Under the pieces are notes generated by a model. That model was not told the origin of the DNA. It did no database searches and saw only the letters and a list, made by a program, of their open reading frames with translations. A DNA stretch of 64,000 nucleotides from positions 174,400 to 238,399 of the forward strand of contig NZ_FOKA01000006.1 of assembly GCF_900111925.1 (NCBI RefSeq), read 5' to 3'. Below, piece after piece: positions 1 to 8,608 of this stretch. Position 1 is the stretch's first letter. Each line of letters opens with the position of its first letter. The translations under genes and the position numbers were made by a program. Source of the DNA: Cellulomonas marina. Its GTDB lineage: Bacteria; Actinomycetota; Actinomycetes; Actinomycetales; Cellulomonadaceae.

Positions 1-1
1 C

Positions 2-727
2 ATCGCCGGCCGCCCCGTGACGGGGCTCCTCGTGAAGGAGACCTACGGCGACGACGCCGTGCTCCTGCCCGCGATGCTGGAGCTCGTCGGCACCGGCGGG
101 CAGGCGGTGCACGAGGTGGTCTTCGACGGCGACCCCCTCGACCCCGCCCTGCGCGGCCGGACCCTCACCGCGTACCTGACCTCGGTGGGGGAGGACCTCG
201 TCGTCGCGCAGTACCGGGACGTCAGCAGCGAGCGGCGGCTGCTGCAGCGGCTGGAGCACCTCGCCGGGCACGACGACCTCACCGGCCTGCCCAACCGTCG
301 GCTCGCGGTCGAGCACCTCGAGCGGGCCATGCGCCGGCTGCCGCGCTCCGACGCCGGTGTCCTCGTGCTCCTGGGCGACCTCGACGGGTTCAAGGAGGTC
401 AACGACACCCACGGCCACGCGGCCGGCGACGCCGTGCTCCGGGCGGTGTCGGCCGACCTGATCGGCGCCGTCCGGGCCGGGGACGTGGTGGCGCGCTGGG
501 GCGGCGACGAGTTCCTCGTGCTGTGCGAGGACGTCGACGAGCCGACGGCCGCCGCCGTCGCCGACCGGCTCGAGGCCGCCGTCGTCGGGCAGGTCCTCCC
601 CGACGGGACCCGCACGGCGGTGACCCTCAGTCTCGGCGCGGCGTGGACGGGCCTCTCGCTCGAGCCGGACGGCCTGGTCCGGGTGGCCGACCGCCGGCTC
701 TACGAGCGCAAGGCCACCCGGGTCTGA
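2..727 (+). CDS. Diguanylate cyclase (GGDEF), 5'-truncated by window edge
   Basis: C-terminal part of a GGDEF protein predicted to make cyclic di-GMP from two GTP. The frame is open to the first base, so the true start lies outside the window; a GTG at 17 is internal. The first ~75 residues look like the end of a PAS-type sensor followed by a linker. The GGDEF domain begins at the DDLTGLPNR motif, contains DLDGFKEVND, and has an intact WGGDEF active site. RAGD lies five residues before GGDEF and matches the RxxD inhibitory I-site, so product feedback is likely. No EAL domain follows. The gene is convergent with the anti-sigma gene downstream. Confidence 0.9.
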   Translation: MAGRPVTGLLVKETYGDDAVLLPAMLELVGTGGQAVHEVVFDGDPLDPALRGRTLTAYLTSVGEDLVVAQYRDVSSERRLLQRLEHLAGHDDLTGLPNRRLAVEHLERAMRRLPRSDAGVLVLLGDLDGFKEVNDTHGHAAGDAVLRAVSADLIGAVRAGDVVARWGGDEFLVLCEDVDEPTAAAVADRLEAAVVGQVLPDGTRTAVTLSLGAAWTGLSLEPDGLVRVADRRLYERKATRV

Positions 728-735
728 GGCCCGCC

Positions 736-770
736 CGGCCGGGGCCCGTACCGCCGGCGGCACCCGGCCG
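736..770. terminator. Hairpin between convergent genes
   Basis: CGGCCGGG (736-743) pairs perfectly with CCCGGCCG (763-770). The 19-nt loop itself contains a small GC-rich inverted repeat. It fills the gap between two convergent stop codons, so a bidirectional terminator is plausible. No T-tract follows. Confidence 0.4.
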
Positions 771-1679
771 TCAGGCCGGCAGCAGCTCCCCCCGCACGAT
801 GGAGTCGCCCGAGTGGCCGGGGTCCCCGTCGGTGGGCTCGTCGCTGACGTCGACGAGCGCGTACACGGCCAGGTCGAGGTCGTCGGGCACCGCGAACGTG
901 CCCTCGGCGTCGTCGAGCACCCCGAGGCTGACCAGCCCGCTGCCGTCCGCGGCGAGGAGCCACACCTCGCGGTAGTCGCTCGCGGGCACGTCCACGTCGA
1001 GGGTGACGGACAGCACGCGCCGGCCGTCCTCGTCGACGAGGGTCGCGTGGCCCGCAGCCCCCGGCCAGTCCGGGAACGCCGCCAGCTCCGCGCTGGCCAG
1101 CGGGGGCGGTGCGTCGGGGGTGAGGGCACGGGTCGCCACCACGCCGCCGAGCGCGACCGCCGCCACCCCGGCCACCGCGGCCAGCCAGGTGCGCCGGCCC
1201 CGTCGCGGGCGCGCGCCGCCCGCGGGACGCCGGCCGGGGGGCCGGGTGGACGCGGTCCGGGCCGTGCGGGCGGGGTCGTGGGCGGTGTCGTGAGCGCTGT
1301 CATGGGCAGGGTTGTGGGCGCTGTCGTGGACCGGGTCGACGACGGGCGCGCGGGTGGCCTCGGCCGGCAGGGGACGCGGAGCCGTGACGACGTCCGTGGG
1401 CGCGGCCGGCACGTCCTGCAGGCCGAGCTCGGCGGAGATGCGGTCCCAGACGCGGGCGGGCGGGGCGACGAGCTCCCCCTCGTGCACGGTCGCGCGCCCG
1501 ACGGACACGGTCGCGCCGAGGTCGGCCACCTCGTCGCGGCAGCCCGGGCACGCGACGAGGTGCGCGGCGGCGTCGTCGTCGGGCGGGGCCTCCCCGAGCG
1601 CGAGCAGGGCGAGGGTCTCGGGGTCGAGGTGCCGGTCGGCCGGACGGTCGGCGCCGGTGGGGCGGTCAGCGGAGGGCAC
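771..1679 (-). CDS. RskA-type anti-sigma factor
   Basis: Membrane anti-sigma factor expected to sequester the ECF sigma factor encoded just upstream. The N-terminal ~80 residues form an anti-sigma domain with the zinc-binding HLVACPGC pattern (H-x3-C-x2-C). A Pro/Ala/Asp-rich linker carrying five HDxA-type repeats follows, then one transmembrane helix ([17 protein letters not shown]) and an extracytoplasmic RskA C-terminal domain ending near [10 protein letters not shown]. The GTG start lies inside the last 14 bases of the sigma gene, so the two are probably translationally coupled. Release of the sigma factor by regulated proteolysis is known for the family and is not visible here. Confidence 0.88.
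   Translation of the reverse strand: MPSADRPTGADRPADRHLDPETLALLALGEAPPDDDAAAHLVACPGCRDEVADLGATVSVGRATVHEGELVAPPARVWDRISAELGLQDVPAAPTDVVTAPRPLPAEATRAPVVDPVHDSAHNPAHDSAHDTAHDPARTARTASTRPPGRRPAGGARPRRGRRTWLAAVAGVAAVALGGVVATRALTPDAPPPLASAELAAFPDWPGAAGHATLVDEDGRRVLSVTLDVDVPASDYREVWLLAADGSGLVSLGVLDDAEGTFAVPDDLDLAVYALVDVSDEPTDGDPGHSGDSIVRGELLPA
1269..1328 (-). repeat. Five 12-bp tandem repeats inside the anti-sigma gene
   Basis: Five consecutive 12-bp units encode [16 protein letters not shown] and HDPA in the cytoplasmic linker of the anti-sigma factor. In-frame gain or loss of units would only change linker length. Confidence 0.7.
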
Positions 1680-2274
1680 CGGTCACCTCCAGTCGCGTGC
1701 GCAGCCGGGCGAGGCTCCGGTGGATGAGGGACTTGACCGTACCGAGCGGCAGGCCCGTCCGGTCGGCGATCTGCACGTGCGTGAGGCCGTCGTAGAAGGC
1801 GAGGTGGATCACGCGGCGGGCGTCCGGCGCCAGCCGGGCGATCTCGTCGGCGACGACGAGCCGGTCGGTGAGGTCCGTCTCGACGACCTCCGACCCGGCC
1901 GGGGTGCCGGCCGCGAGCTGCTCCTCGAGGGCGCGCACGCGGGCCCGGGCGGCGTGGACGTCGGCGATGCGGTGCCGGGCGATCCCGACGAGCCAGCCGG
2001 GCAGGGCCCCGGCGCCGGGGTCGAACGAGCCGCGTCCGGTCCACGCCGAGACGAAGGTGCGCTGCGTGACGTCCTCCGCGTCGGTGGCGTCGCCGAGCGA
2101 GCGCAGCGCGAGGGTGTGGACGAGGGCGGACCAGCGCCGGTAGGCCTCCGCCAGCGCCGTCTCGTCGCCGGCGGCGAAGGCGCGGCCCAGCGCGTGGTCG
2201 TCGGGCCGGTCGTCGGGCCGGTCGTCGGGATCGTCGCCGCCGGCGGGGTCGTCGGGGGCCCGGTGGGTGCTCAC
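1666..2274 (-). CDS. ECF RNA polymerase sigma factor, SigK-like
   Basis: Sigma-70 family ECF factor of about 202 residues. Region 2 is seen in [37 protein letters not shown], here described by its DAEDVTQ core, and region 4 in [19 protein letters not shown]. Pairing with a RskA-type anti-sigma factor supports a SigK-like group. I chose GTG at 2274 because GAGAGGA lies about 10 bases upstream and the extra upstream residues are low-complexity. An Asp-rich stretch ([10 protein letters not shown]), encoded by near-perfect 12-bp repeats at 2197-2232, precedes region 2. The regulon is unknown. Confidence 0.88.
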   Translation of the reverse strand: MSTHRAPDDPAGGDDPDDRPDDRPDDHALGRAFAAGDETALAEAYRRWSALVHTLALRSLGDATDAEDVTQRTFVSAWTGRGSFDPGAGALPGWLVGIARHRIADVHAARARVRALEEQLAAGTPAGSEVVETDLTDRLVVADEIARLAPDARRVIHLAFYDGLTHVQIADRTGLPLGTVKSLIHRSLARLRTRLEVTGALR

Positions 2275-2366
2275 GGGGCGGTGGTCCTCTCGGTGCGGCG
2301 TCGCGGTCCGGGAGGCCGCGGCCGCGCCGTGCGGGCGGGGTGCCGTCACGACGGCACCGGGCGCTC

Positions 2367-3164
2367 TCACGGCAGGCGGTCGGCCTCGACGAGGACGTTG
2401 TCACGGTACGAGCCCGTCGTCCTGTCGAACGGTCCGCCGCAGGTGATGAGGACGAGGCGCGGGGCCCCGTCGCGGGCGAACAGCGCGTCGGCGGGCAGGG
2501 CCGTCTTGGCCACCTGCTCGACCGCGGTCACCGCGTAGCGGTGGGTGGTGCCGGCCTCGTCGGCGAGCTCGACGACGTCGCCGGGCCCGAGGTCGCGCAG
2601 CCGCGCGAACGGCCCGATGCCGTCCGCGACCGTGTCGACGTGGGCGGCGACGACCACCGAGCCGGCACCCCCGGCGGGCGCGGGCCCGAACCGGTACCAC
2701 CCGGCCGTGCCCGCGCTCGCGGGGATCTCCATGGTGCCGTCGGCGTCCACGCCGACGGCCTCCACCGGCATGTCGATGCCGGCGGCCCCGACGAGGAGCC
2801 GCACCGGCGGGACGGGTGCCGCCACGACGACGTCCTCGGGACGGGTCGGCAGCATCGGCAGCCCTGCCGCCGCGCCGGTGCCGGTCCCGGTCCCGGATCC
2901 GTCGCCGGCACCGGCGGCGTCCGCCGCGGCCCCGTCGGGTGCGGCGGACGGTGACGGGCCGCCCGGGGCACCCGCCGCACCCGCGTCCCCCGCCGCTCCC
3001 GTCGTGCCCGGCGTCGCGCCGTCGGCACCCGTCGCCGCCGGACCGCACCCGACCAGGACGGCCAGGGCGGGGGCGACGAGGAGCGCCAGGGCGGCGCGGC
3101 GCCGCCGGGAGGGCTGGGAGGGTCGCCGGGCGGTGCGGGGGCGCCCCGGACGGCGCCGGCTCAT
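2367..3164 (-). CDS. Class F-type sortase, secreted/lipoprotein-like
   Basis: Sortase-fold cysteine transpeptidase or hydrolase acting outside the membrane. It has a basic N-terminus, a hydrophobic segment ending in LVGC (possible lipobox), a long Gly/Ala/Thr-rich linker to about residue 100, and then the sortase barrel. The catalytic residues are visible: His in VVAAHVDT, Cys in LITCGG and Arg in SYRDNVLV. The ATG overlaps the stop of the DUF4397 gene by 4 bp. This two-gene arrangement is common in actinobacteria and suggests functional linkage, though no LPXTG signal is visible on the partner. Confidence 0.85.
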   Translation of the reverse strand: MSRRRPGRPRTARRPSQPSRRRRAALALLVAPALAVLVGCGPAATGADGATPGTTGAAGDAGAAGAPGGPSPSAAPDGAAADAAGAGDGSGTGTGTGAAAGLPMLPTRPEDVVVAAPVPPVRLLVGAAGIDMPVEAVGVDADGTMEIPASAGTAGWYRFGPAPAGGAGSVVVAAHVDTVADGIGPFARLRDLGPGDVVELADEAGTTHRYAVTAVEQVAKTALPADALFARDGAPRLVLITCGGPFDRTTGSYRDNVLVEADRLP

Positions 3165-4006
3165 CGGCCCGCGGTCACGCGCGCGGTGCGGCGACGCAGG
3201 CCCAGGGCCGCCACCCCGGCGAGGGCGACGAGCGCGGCGGCACCGGCGGCGACGCCACCCGTCGACGTGGCGTCGTCCGCGACGAGGCCCGCCTGCCCGC
3301 TGTCGACGCCGCTCGGAGCGGAGTGCAGGCCGCCGATGTTCTGCACGGCGAGCTGCAGGTTGCCGGCGGACGCGCTGCCCCAGGCGTAGACGACGGTGAG
3401 CGTGCCGTCCTGCACGGGGACGTCCGCCGGGCCGATCACGGGCGCGGTGGTGCCCGCGAGCGCCACCGCGGCGCTCACCGTGCCGGCCGGCAGGTCGAGC
3501 GAGCCCTCGTTCGGGTTCGTCACGTCCTCGAGCACCGGCGAGCCCCCGGCCAGGATGTCGACGGCCGGGGCGGCCGCCGTGTGCCGGACCGTGAGGCGGC
3601 CCTGGCCGGCGTCCGTGCTGGAGATGTCGTTGGTGAACAGGGTGGCCGTCGGCGACCCGTCCTCCTTCAGGTGCGCCACCGCGGTGTAGCTGTTGCCGGC
3701 GGTGAGGCTGAGGTCGACCGGACCGATGACGGGGGCCGAGGCGTCGGCGGCGTCAGCCGCGGTGATGGCCACCGTGTACGTGCCCGTCGGCAGGTCGAGC
3801 GGCCCGGTGAGCGTGCCCGGCGTGAAGTCGTCGAGCGTGCGCTCACCGTTGACGTAGACGTCCACGGTGGTGTCGGGGACGCCGTGCAGCACGTACAGGT
3901 CGGCGCTGTCCGCGTCCGCGGCGAGCGCGGGTGCGGCCAGGGCCACGGGGCCGAGCAGGCCCAGGGCGGCGCCGGTGAGGACGGGGGTGCGCAGCGGGTG
4001 TCGCAT
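3161..4006 (-). CDS. Secreted DUF4397 protein
   Basis: Exported surface protein of 281 residues. It has a Sec signal peptide (hydrophobic run then ALAADADS), two DUF4397 beta-sandwich repeats (beginning at ADLYVLHGVPDTTVDVYVNG and at RLTVRHTAAAPAVDILAGG), a C-terminal transmembrane helix and a basic tail ([11 protein letters not shown]). This resembles a membrane or wall anchor without a clear LPXTG. It is the first gene of the pair with the sortase, which overlaps its stop codon. Function unknown; an envelope structural or adhesion role is inference. Confidence 0.82.
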   Translation of the reverse strand: MRHPLRTPVLTGAALGLLGPVALAAPALAADADSADLYVLHGVPDTTVDVYVNGERTLDDFTPGTLTGPLDLPTGTYTVAITAADAADASAPVIGPVDLSLTAGNSYTAVAHLKEDGSPTATLFTNDISSTDAGQGRLTVRHTAAAPAVDILAGGSPVLEDVTNPNEGSLDLPAGTVSAAVALAGTTAPVIGPADVPVQDGTLTVVYAWGSASAGNLQLAVQNIGGLHSAPSGVDSGQAGLVADDATSTGGVAAGAAALVALAGVAALGLRRRTARVTAGR

Positions 4007-4178
4007 GGTGTTCCTCCGGGATCGGACGGCGGGTGCCGTCGCGGTGCTGACACCCCCTCTTCCGCGCCGGACCCGTCCCCGGATGCACCGGGTGCCCGCC
4101 CGTCGGTGCCCGTCCTCAGGGACGCCTCAGGGGCGCGGGCCGGGCCCGCGCCCCTGGTCGACCGCCGGTGGCCTCGCG

Positions 4179-4901
4179 TCAGCCGTTGAGGAAGCCGCCG
4201 AGCCCGCCGCCGCCGCCCGTGGCCTGGCCCGCGCCGTCGGTGACCGACTCGCTGGGCTGCACGAGGACGTACCCCTGCCCGCCGAACGCCATCTGGAACG
4301 TCTCCCCGGTGCCGCCGCGGAGCATGGACTTCAACCCGCCGGTGTCGATGCGCACGTCCATCGTCACGCCCGCGGTCCACAGCACGACGGCCTGGGCGTC
4401 GGCGAACGTCGGGGCGCTCGCGACGTCCAGGGCGACCGGCTCGCCCTTCGTCGTGACGGCCACGTACCCCGTGCCGCGCAGCGCGACGTTGTAGAGGTTG
4501 CCGGCCGTCGCGGCGCCCCGGGCCGCCACCCGGTGGATGTCCCACTCCACCGACGACGAGAACGCCAGCACGTTCGCGCCGTTGACGGAGATGGCGTCGT
4601 TCTCGAGGTAGAGCACCTGCACGTCGGCGGCCTCGTCGGCGACGAACAGCTCCCCGTGCCCCGTGCACTGCATGAGGTCGATGCCCTCACCCGTCATCGC
4701 CTGCTTGAACATGCGCCCGAGGCCGCCGGAGCCGCGGTTCTCGAACCGGATGTCGCCCTGGTAGGCGACCATCGACCCCGTGCGCGCCCAGACGGGCCCG
4801 TAGCCCATCTGGACCTTGAGCATCTTCTTGCCCTGCAGCGCGAACGGGTCCTGCGACCCCGTCTCCCGGAAGTCGCTGAACAGGCTGCCGTGGATGGCCA
4901 T
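4179..4901 (-). CDS. AIM24 family protein
   Basis: A 240-residue cytoplasmic beta-rich protein of the AIM24/TerD-neighbour type. Recognisable features are the start MAIHGSLFSDF, the motif KKMLKVQMGYGPVWARTGSM, the central GHGELFVADEAADVQVLYLE and the Gly-rich tail. The family is widespread in actinobacteria. Its biochemical role is not established; the name comes from a yeast mitochondrial inner-membrane organisation protein. It stands alone with no evident operon partner. Confidence 0.85.
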   Translation of the reverse strand: MAIHGSLFSDFRETGSQDPFALQGKKMLKVQMGYGPVWARTGSMVAYQGDIRFENRGSGGLGRMFKQAMTGEGIDLMQCTGHGELFVADEAADVQVLYLENDAISVNGANVLAFSSSVEWDIHRVAARGAATAGNLYNVALRGTGYVAVTTKGEPVALDVASAPTFADAQAVVLWTAGVTMDVRIDTGGLKSMLRGGTGETFQMAFGGQGYVLVQPSESVTDGAGQATGGGGGLGGFLNG

Positions 4902-5034
4902 CGTCGTCCGTCCCCTCGTGACCGCGTCGTCGCAGCGCGCAGCGGCTGCGGCCGCACTCTACTGAGCGGCCGCAGCCCGACGGGAGGTCCCGCCGGTGCG
5001 GGACGGCGTCGTCGGCGGCTGGTCGGCGAGGACG

Positions 5035-5328
5035 TCAGCGGGGGCCGAAGGCACCCGGGTTCGCCGGCCCCGCGGGCGGCGCCTGGCCGGCGACGGGGAC
5101 GACGCCGTCCCCGGTGCCGGCCACGGGGGTGTCCTCCTCGTCGTCCGGCCCCAGGACGGAGTCGGCGGTGGCCGCGCCGGCGGTGTCGGAGGCGTCGCCG
5201 ACGTCGGCGCCGTCGTCGTCGCCGACGAGGGACTCGACGTAGTCGGAGTCGGCGGCGCCGGGGACCGGCCCGTCGGAGGTGGCGTCCGCGGCGGCGTGCT
5301 CGGGTGCGTGCTCAGGTGTGGTCGACAT
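5035..5328 (-). CDS. Small acidic hypothetical protein
   Basis: Predicted 97-residue, very acidic, Ala/Pro/Asp-rich and probably disordered protein that ends in GPANPGAFGPR. I recognise no domain. The ATG follows an AGGAGG sequence at unusually short spacing. Its own codons are strongly G/C-ending, but so are other frames here, so the call rests mainly on a clean open frame between two convincing genes. Confidence 0.45.
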   Translation of the reverse strand: MSTTPEHAPEHAAADATSDGPVPGAADSDYVESLVGDDDGADVGDASDTAGAATADSVLGPDDEEDTPVAGTGDGVVPVAGQAPPAGPANPGAFGPR

Positions 5329-5391
5329 GCCTCCTGCCTACCCCCGCTCGCGCGCGGGCGCGAGCGGGACGACGGGCCGGCAGGGGGCCGT

Positions 5392-6261
5392 TCAGACCCA
5401 GGGCGAGACGATGCCGAACTCGTCCGCGACGCGGCCGATCTCCTCGCGCGTCAGGCCCTCGGCGCGGCCGCCGGCGACGAGGTCCATGTACTCGTAGCGC
5501 GCCCCGGTCTCGGCGTACTCGATGCGGTCCACCGCGCGCGTCACGGACAGGTCCGACCGTGCCATGACGCCGTGCTTGCTCCACAGGACGACCTCGTGGT
5601 CGCGCAGGCCGGCGACGTTGGCCGCCATGAGCTCGGCCGATCCGGGGACCATGAACGGCAGCACGCCCACGCCGTCGGACAGGCTGACGACGGTCTCGGG
5701 CTCCCACCGCAGGATCCGCGCGTTCATGGCGGCGGTGTCGCGGTACGCCGGCACGTGGGACAGGTAGGTCAGGTGGACCGGCTGGGCGTGCACGACGGCC
5801 TGGTACGTCAGCCGGCGGCGCGCGACCTGGTCCTGGTGCACGCCGAGGTGGGAGTTGAACTCGCTCGTCAGCCGCTCGAACAGCCGCCGCGGCGAGGTGT
5901 GCACCGTAGCGGTCAGCCCCCCCTCGTGGATCCGCACCGCCGCGACGTTCGCCTCGGGGTCCTCGTGGATCTGCCGCAGCCGGCGGCCCGAGCCGGTGAC
6001 CAGGACGGTCCGCCCGGCCAGCGCCGGCGCGGGAAGCGGCAGCTCCATCTCGGCCGCCAACGGGAACCGGCGTCGGACCTCGAGGTCCCAGCCCGCGTAG
6101 ACGGAGATGTTCCCCGCCCCGGCCTCGGAGGCGTCGATCTCGCAGATGCGCGCGCCGGCCGCGCCCATGCTCGCGAGCAGCTCGTCGAGCGTCGGGAAGG
6201 GCGGGTGGTCGGCGGGGCCGGCGGCGTGCGCTGCGGTGCGTGCGGCGGCGGTGGTGGTCAT
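5392..6261 (-). CDS. Class II aldolase, rhamnulose-1-phosphate aldolase-like
   Basis: Zinc-dependent class II aldolase/adducin family protein of 289 residues. The AGAGNISVY segment matches the family's GGNxS phosphate-binding region. The histidines of VVHAQPVHLTYLSH and WSKHGVM correspond to metal-ligand positions. Length and motif spacing fit RhaD, which splits L-rhamnulose 1-phosphate into dihydroxyacetone phosphate and L-lactaldehyde. No rhamnose isomerase or kinase is adjacent, so the substrate is not settled. I chose the ATG at 6261 because the N-terminus there matches the family; the frame remains open further upstream. Confidence 0.75.
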   Translation of the reverse strand: MTTTAAARTAAHAAGPADHPPFPTLDELLASMGAAGARICEIDASEAGAGNISVYAGWDLEVRRRFPLAAEMELPLPAPALAGRTVLVTGSGRRLRQIHEDPEANVAAVRIHEGGLTATVHTSPRRLFERLTSEFNSHLGVHQDQVARRRLTYQAVVHAQPVHLTYLSHVPAYRDTAAMNARILRWEPETVVSLSDGVGVLPFMVPGSAELMAANVAGLRDHEVVLWSKHGVMARSDLSVTRAVDRIEYAETGARYEYMDLVAGGRAEGLTREEIGRVADEFGIVSPWV

Positions 6262-6381
6262 GGTCGTCCTCGTCTCGGTGGGGTCGAGCTCGTCGTGTGA
6301 ATCGTTCCAAGACCAGTGTCGGCGGCGGTCGGTCGTGGCTCCCGGGGCCAAGGTCCTGGGACGACCTGGCAGGCTGGCGGC

Positions 6382-6672
6382 GTGCCGTCGTACCGCGTCC
6401 GTCTCGTCCCCGGGCTCCTGCGGGCGGGCGTCGACCCGGCCGCGGTCCTGCCCGCGGCGCTCGACGAGGGCCGCCGCCACACCGCCGTCGAGGCGGGGAC
6501 GGTCGACGTCGTGCGCGGTCGTCCCGTGCTCACGGTCCGGTACGAGGCGCCCGACGACCCGACGGCGGCGTTCGTCGGCCGCGCGGTCGTCGAGCACGTC
6601 GGCACCCTCGTCGACGTCGAGACCAGCCGGGTCACCCGCCGCTGGGGGAGCCGCTGGGAGCCGCTGCGCTGA
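6382..6672 (+). CDS. Small hypothetical protein
   Basis: Predicted 96-residue protein starting at GTG (VPSYRVRLVPGLLRAG) and ending SRWEPLR. It looks like a compact alpha/beta domain: GTVDVVRGRPVLTVRYEAPDDPTAAFVGRAVVEHV. I recognise no family. It is divergent from the aldolase gene and lies ~75 bp before the MFS gene. Third-position GC supports coding. Confidence 0.6.
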   Translation: MPSYRVRLVPGLLRAGVDPAAVLPAALDEGRRHTAVEAGTVDVVRGRPVLTVRYEAPDDPTAAFVGRAVVEHVGTLVDVETSRVTRRWGSRWEPLR

Positions 6673-6748
6673 CCTGTCACGGATCGCCCCCTGCCGGCGC
6701 GGGGGGCGCGCCGCGCGGCCGTCGGTGCCCGGACGTAGTGTCCGCGCG

Positions 6749-8293
6749 GTGAGCGGTGAACGGGCGACGACGGGGGACGCGGCGGGCACGGGACGTCCGG
6801 CGGACGCGGGCCCGGAGACGGGCGCCGGCCCGGAGGGCGGCGCCGACGACGGGCAGGACCCGCGCCGGTGGAAGGCGTTGAGCGTCTGCCTCACCGCCGG
6901 CTTCATGACCCTGCTGGACGTCAGCATCGTCAACGTCGCGCTCCCGTCCATCCGCGACGCCCTGGACGCCTCCGACGCCGCGCTGCAGTGGGTCGTGTCG
7001 GGCTACGCGCTGACGTTCGGGCTCGTGCTCGTCGCGGCCGGGCGGCTCGGCGACGCGCGCGGCCGCAGGTCGGTGTTCGTCCTCGGCGTGGCGGTGTTCA
7101 CGGTCGCCAGCCTCGGCGCGGGGCTGGCGCAGAGTGCGGCCTGGCTCGTCGTCGCGCGGCTGGTCCAGGGCGTCGGCGGCGGCATCATCAACCCGCAGGT
7201 GTCCGGGCTCATCCAGCAGCTGTTCCGCGGTGCCGAGCGGGGGCGCGCCTTCGGTCGGCTCGGCACGGTCATCGGCATCTCGACCGCCATCGGGCCCGTG
7301 CTCGGCGGGGCGCTCATCGCCCTGCTCGGCCCGGAGCAGGGGTGGCGGTGGATCTTCCTGGTGAACCTGCCGGTCGGCGCCCTCGCGATCGCGCTGTCGC
7401 TGCGTTACCTGGGCCGGCGGACCGACCCCGGCCCCGTCTCCGACCTGGACCCCGTCGGCGCCCTGCTGCTGGGCGGCGGGGTCGTCGGGCTGCTGTGGCC
7501 GCTCGTCTCGGAGGAGTGGGAGGCCGTCGACCTCGCGCTGCTGGCCGGCGGCGTCGTGCTGCTCGTCGCGTTCGTCCTGTGGGAGCGGCGCGTCACCGCC
7601 CGCGGCCGGACGCCGATGGTGCGGCTCGACCTGTTCCGCACGCCGGGCTACACGCCGGGTGCGGTCCTGGCGCTGACGTACTTCTCGGGGTTCACCGGCA
7701 TCTTCTTCGTGCTGACGCTCTACTTCCAGAACGGGCTGGGGTACTCGCCGCTGCAGGCCGGCGTGGCGATCACGCCGTTCGCCGTGGGGTCGGCGGTGAT
7801 GTCGACGGTCGGCGGGCGGCTCGTCGCACGGCACGGGCGGCGCGTCGTCGTCGCCGGGCTCGTGCTCGTCGTGGCGGGGCTGGCGGTCACCGACGTCGTC
7901 GTCGCCGTGGCCGGGACGTCCCGCGCGACGGGGTGGTACCTCGTCGCGCCGCTGCTCGTCGCGGGGCTGGGCTCCGGGCTGGTCATCTCGCCCAACCAGA
8001 CGATCACGCTCGCGCAGGTGCCGGTGGCGCAGGCCGGGGCCGCGGGCGGGGTGCTGCAGACGGGTCAGCGCCTGGGGACGGCCGCGGGCATCGCGCTGGT
8101 CGGCGCGCTGTACTTCTCGGGGTCCGCGGGCGGGGACCAGGCCACCGGCGCCGCGCACGGCTTGCGCGCGACGCTGGCGCTGACGGCCCTGGCCCTCGTC
8201 GTGGGGCTCGTGGACCTGCGACGCCGGCGGGAACCGTCGGAGCCGACCGGGGCCCGCGGGACGCCCCGCGCGGCCGGTGGCGCCGGGCGCTGA
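6749..8293 (+). CDS. MFS multidrug exporter, DHA2 (14-TM) family
   Basis: Proton-driven drug exporter of 514 residues in the cytoplasmic membrane. The first helix has the family motif LDVSIVNVALPSIRDAL. Motif A is GRLGDARGRRSVFV, and motif C-like GIGPVLGG-type residues follow in GISTAIGPVLGGALI. Length and hydrophobic segments fit 14 transmembrane helices after a ~45-residue polar N-terminus. The start is GTG with a TAGTGT -10-like box 7 bases upstream, suggesting a leaderless transcript. No specific regulator is adjacent, so substrate is unknown. Confidence 0.87.
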   Translation: MSGERATTGDAAGTGRPADAGPETGAGPEGGADDGQDPRRWKALSVCLTAGFMTLLDVSIVNVALPSIRDALDASDAALQWVVSGYALTFGLVLVAAGRLGDARGRRSVFVLGVAVFTVASLGAGLAQSAAWLVVARLVQGVGGGIINPQVSGLIQQLFRGAERGRAFGRLGTVIGISTAIGPVLGGALIALLGPEQGWRWIFLVNLPVGALAIALSLRYLGRRTDPGPVSDLDPVGALLLGGGVVGLLWPLVSEEWEAVDLALLAGGVVLLVAFVLWERRVTARGRTPMVRLDLFRTPGYTPGAVLALTYFSGFTGIFFVLTLYFQNGLGYSPLQAGVAITPFAVGSAVMSTVGGRLVARHGRRVVVAGLVLVVAGLAVTDVVVAVAGTSRATGWYLVAPLLVAGLGSGLVISPNQTITLAQVPVAQAGAAGGVLQTGQRLGTAAGIALVGALYFSGSAGGDQATGAAHGLRATLALTALALVVGLVDLRRRREPSEPTGARGTPRAAGGAGR

Positions 8294-8299
8294 GCGGCG

Positions 8300-8512
8300 T
8301 CAGGACCGGCCGATGTCCCCCGGCTTCGCCGTGCTGAAGGGACTCTCCAGCTCCTCCATCGCGTTGGCCGGCTCGTCGGAGGGGTCCGGCAGGCGCGGGT
8401 CGGCCTCGGGGTCCGTGTGCGTCTCGCGGGGGCTGTCGGGGTGCGGGTTGCCCGTCCCGCCGGCGGTGGCCGAGGGGATGGTGCCGTCCTGGGTGTGCGG
8501 GTCCGTGGTCAT
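8300..8512 (-). CDS. Small acidic hypothetical protein
   Basis: Predicted 70-residue hydrophilic protein (MTTDPHTQDGTIPSATAGG at the N-terminus, ending TAKPGDIGRS). The ATG is preceded by a G-rich Shine-Dalgarno-like AGGGGGG. It is probably disordered. The stop lies 6 bp from the end of the convergent MFS gene. No domain recognised. Confidence 0.5.
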   Translation of the reverse strand: MTTDPHTQDGTIPSATAGGTGNPHPDSPRETHTDPEADPRLPDPSDEPANAMEELESPFSTAKPGDIGRS

Positions 8513-8608
8513 GCCCCCCTGCCTACCGCAGCGGTGCCGGGCCCGCACCCGGCCGCCCCGCCCGTCGTCGGGCGGCGCCACCCCGTCCGGGTGCCTACGG
8601 TGACGCCC

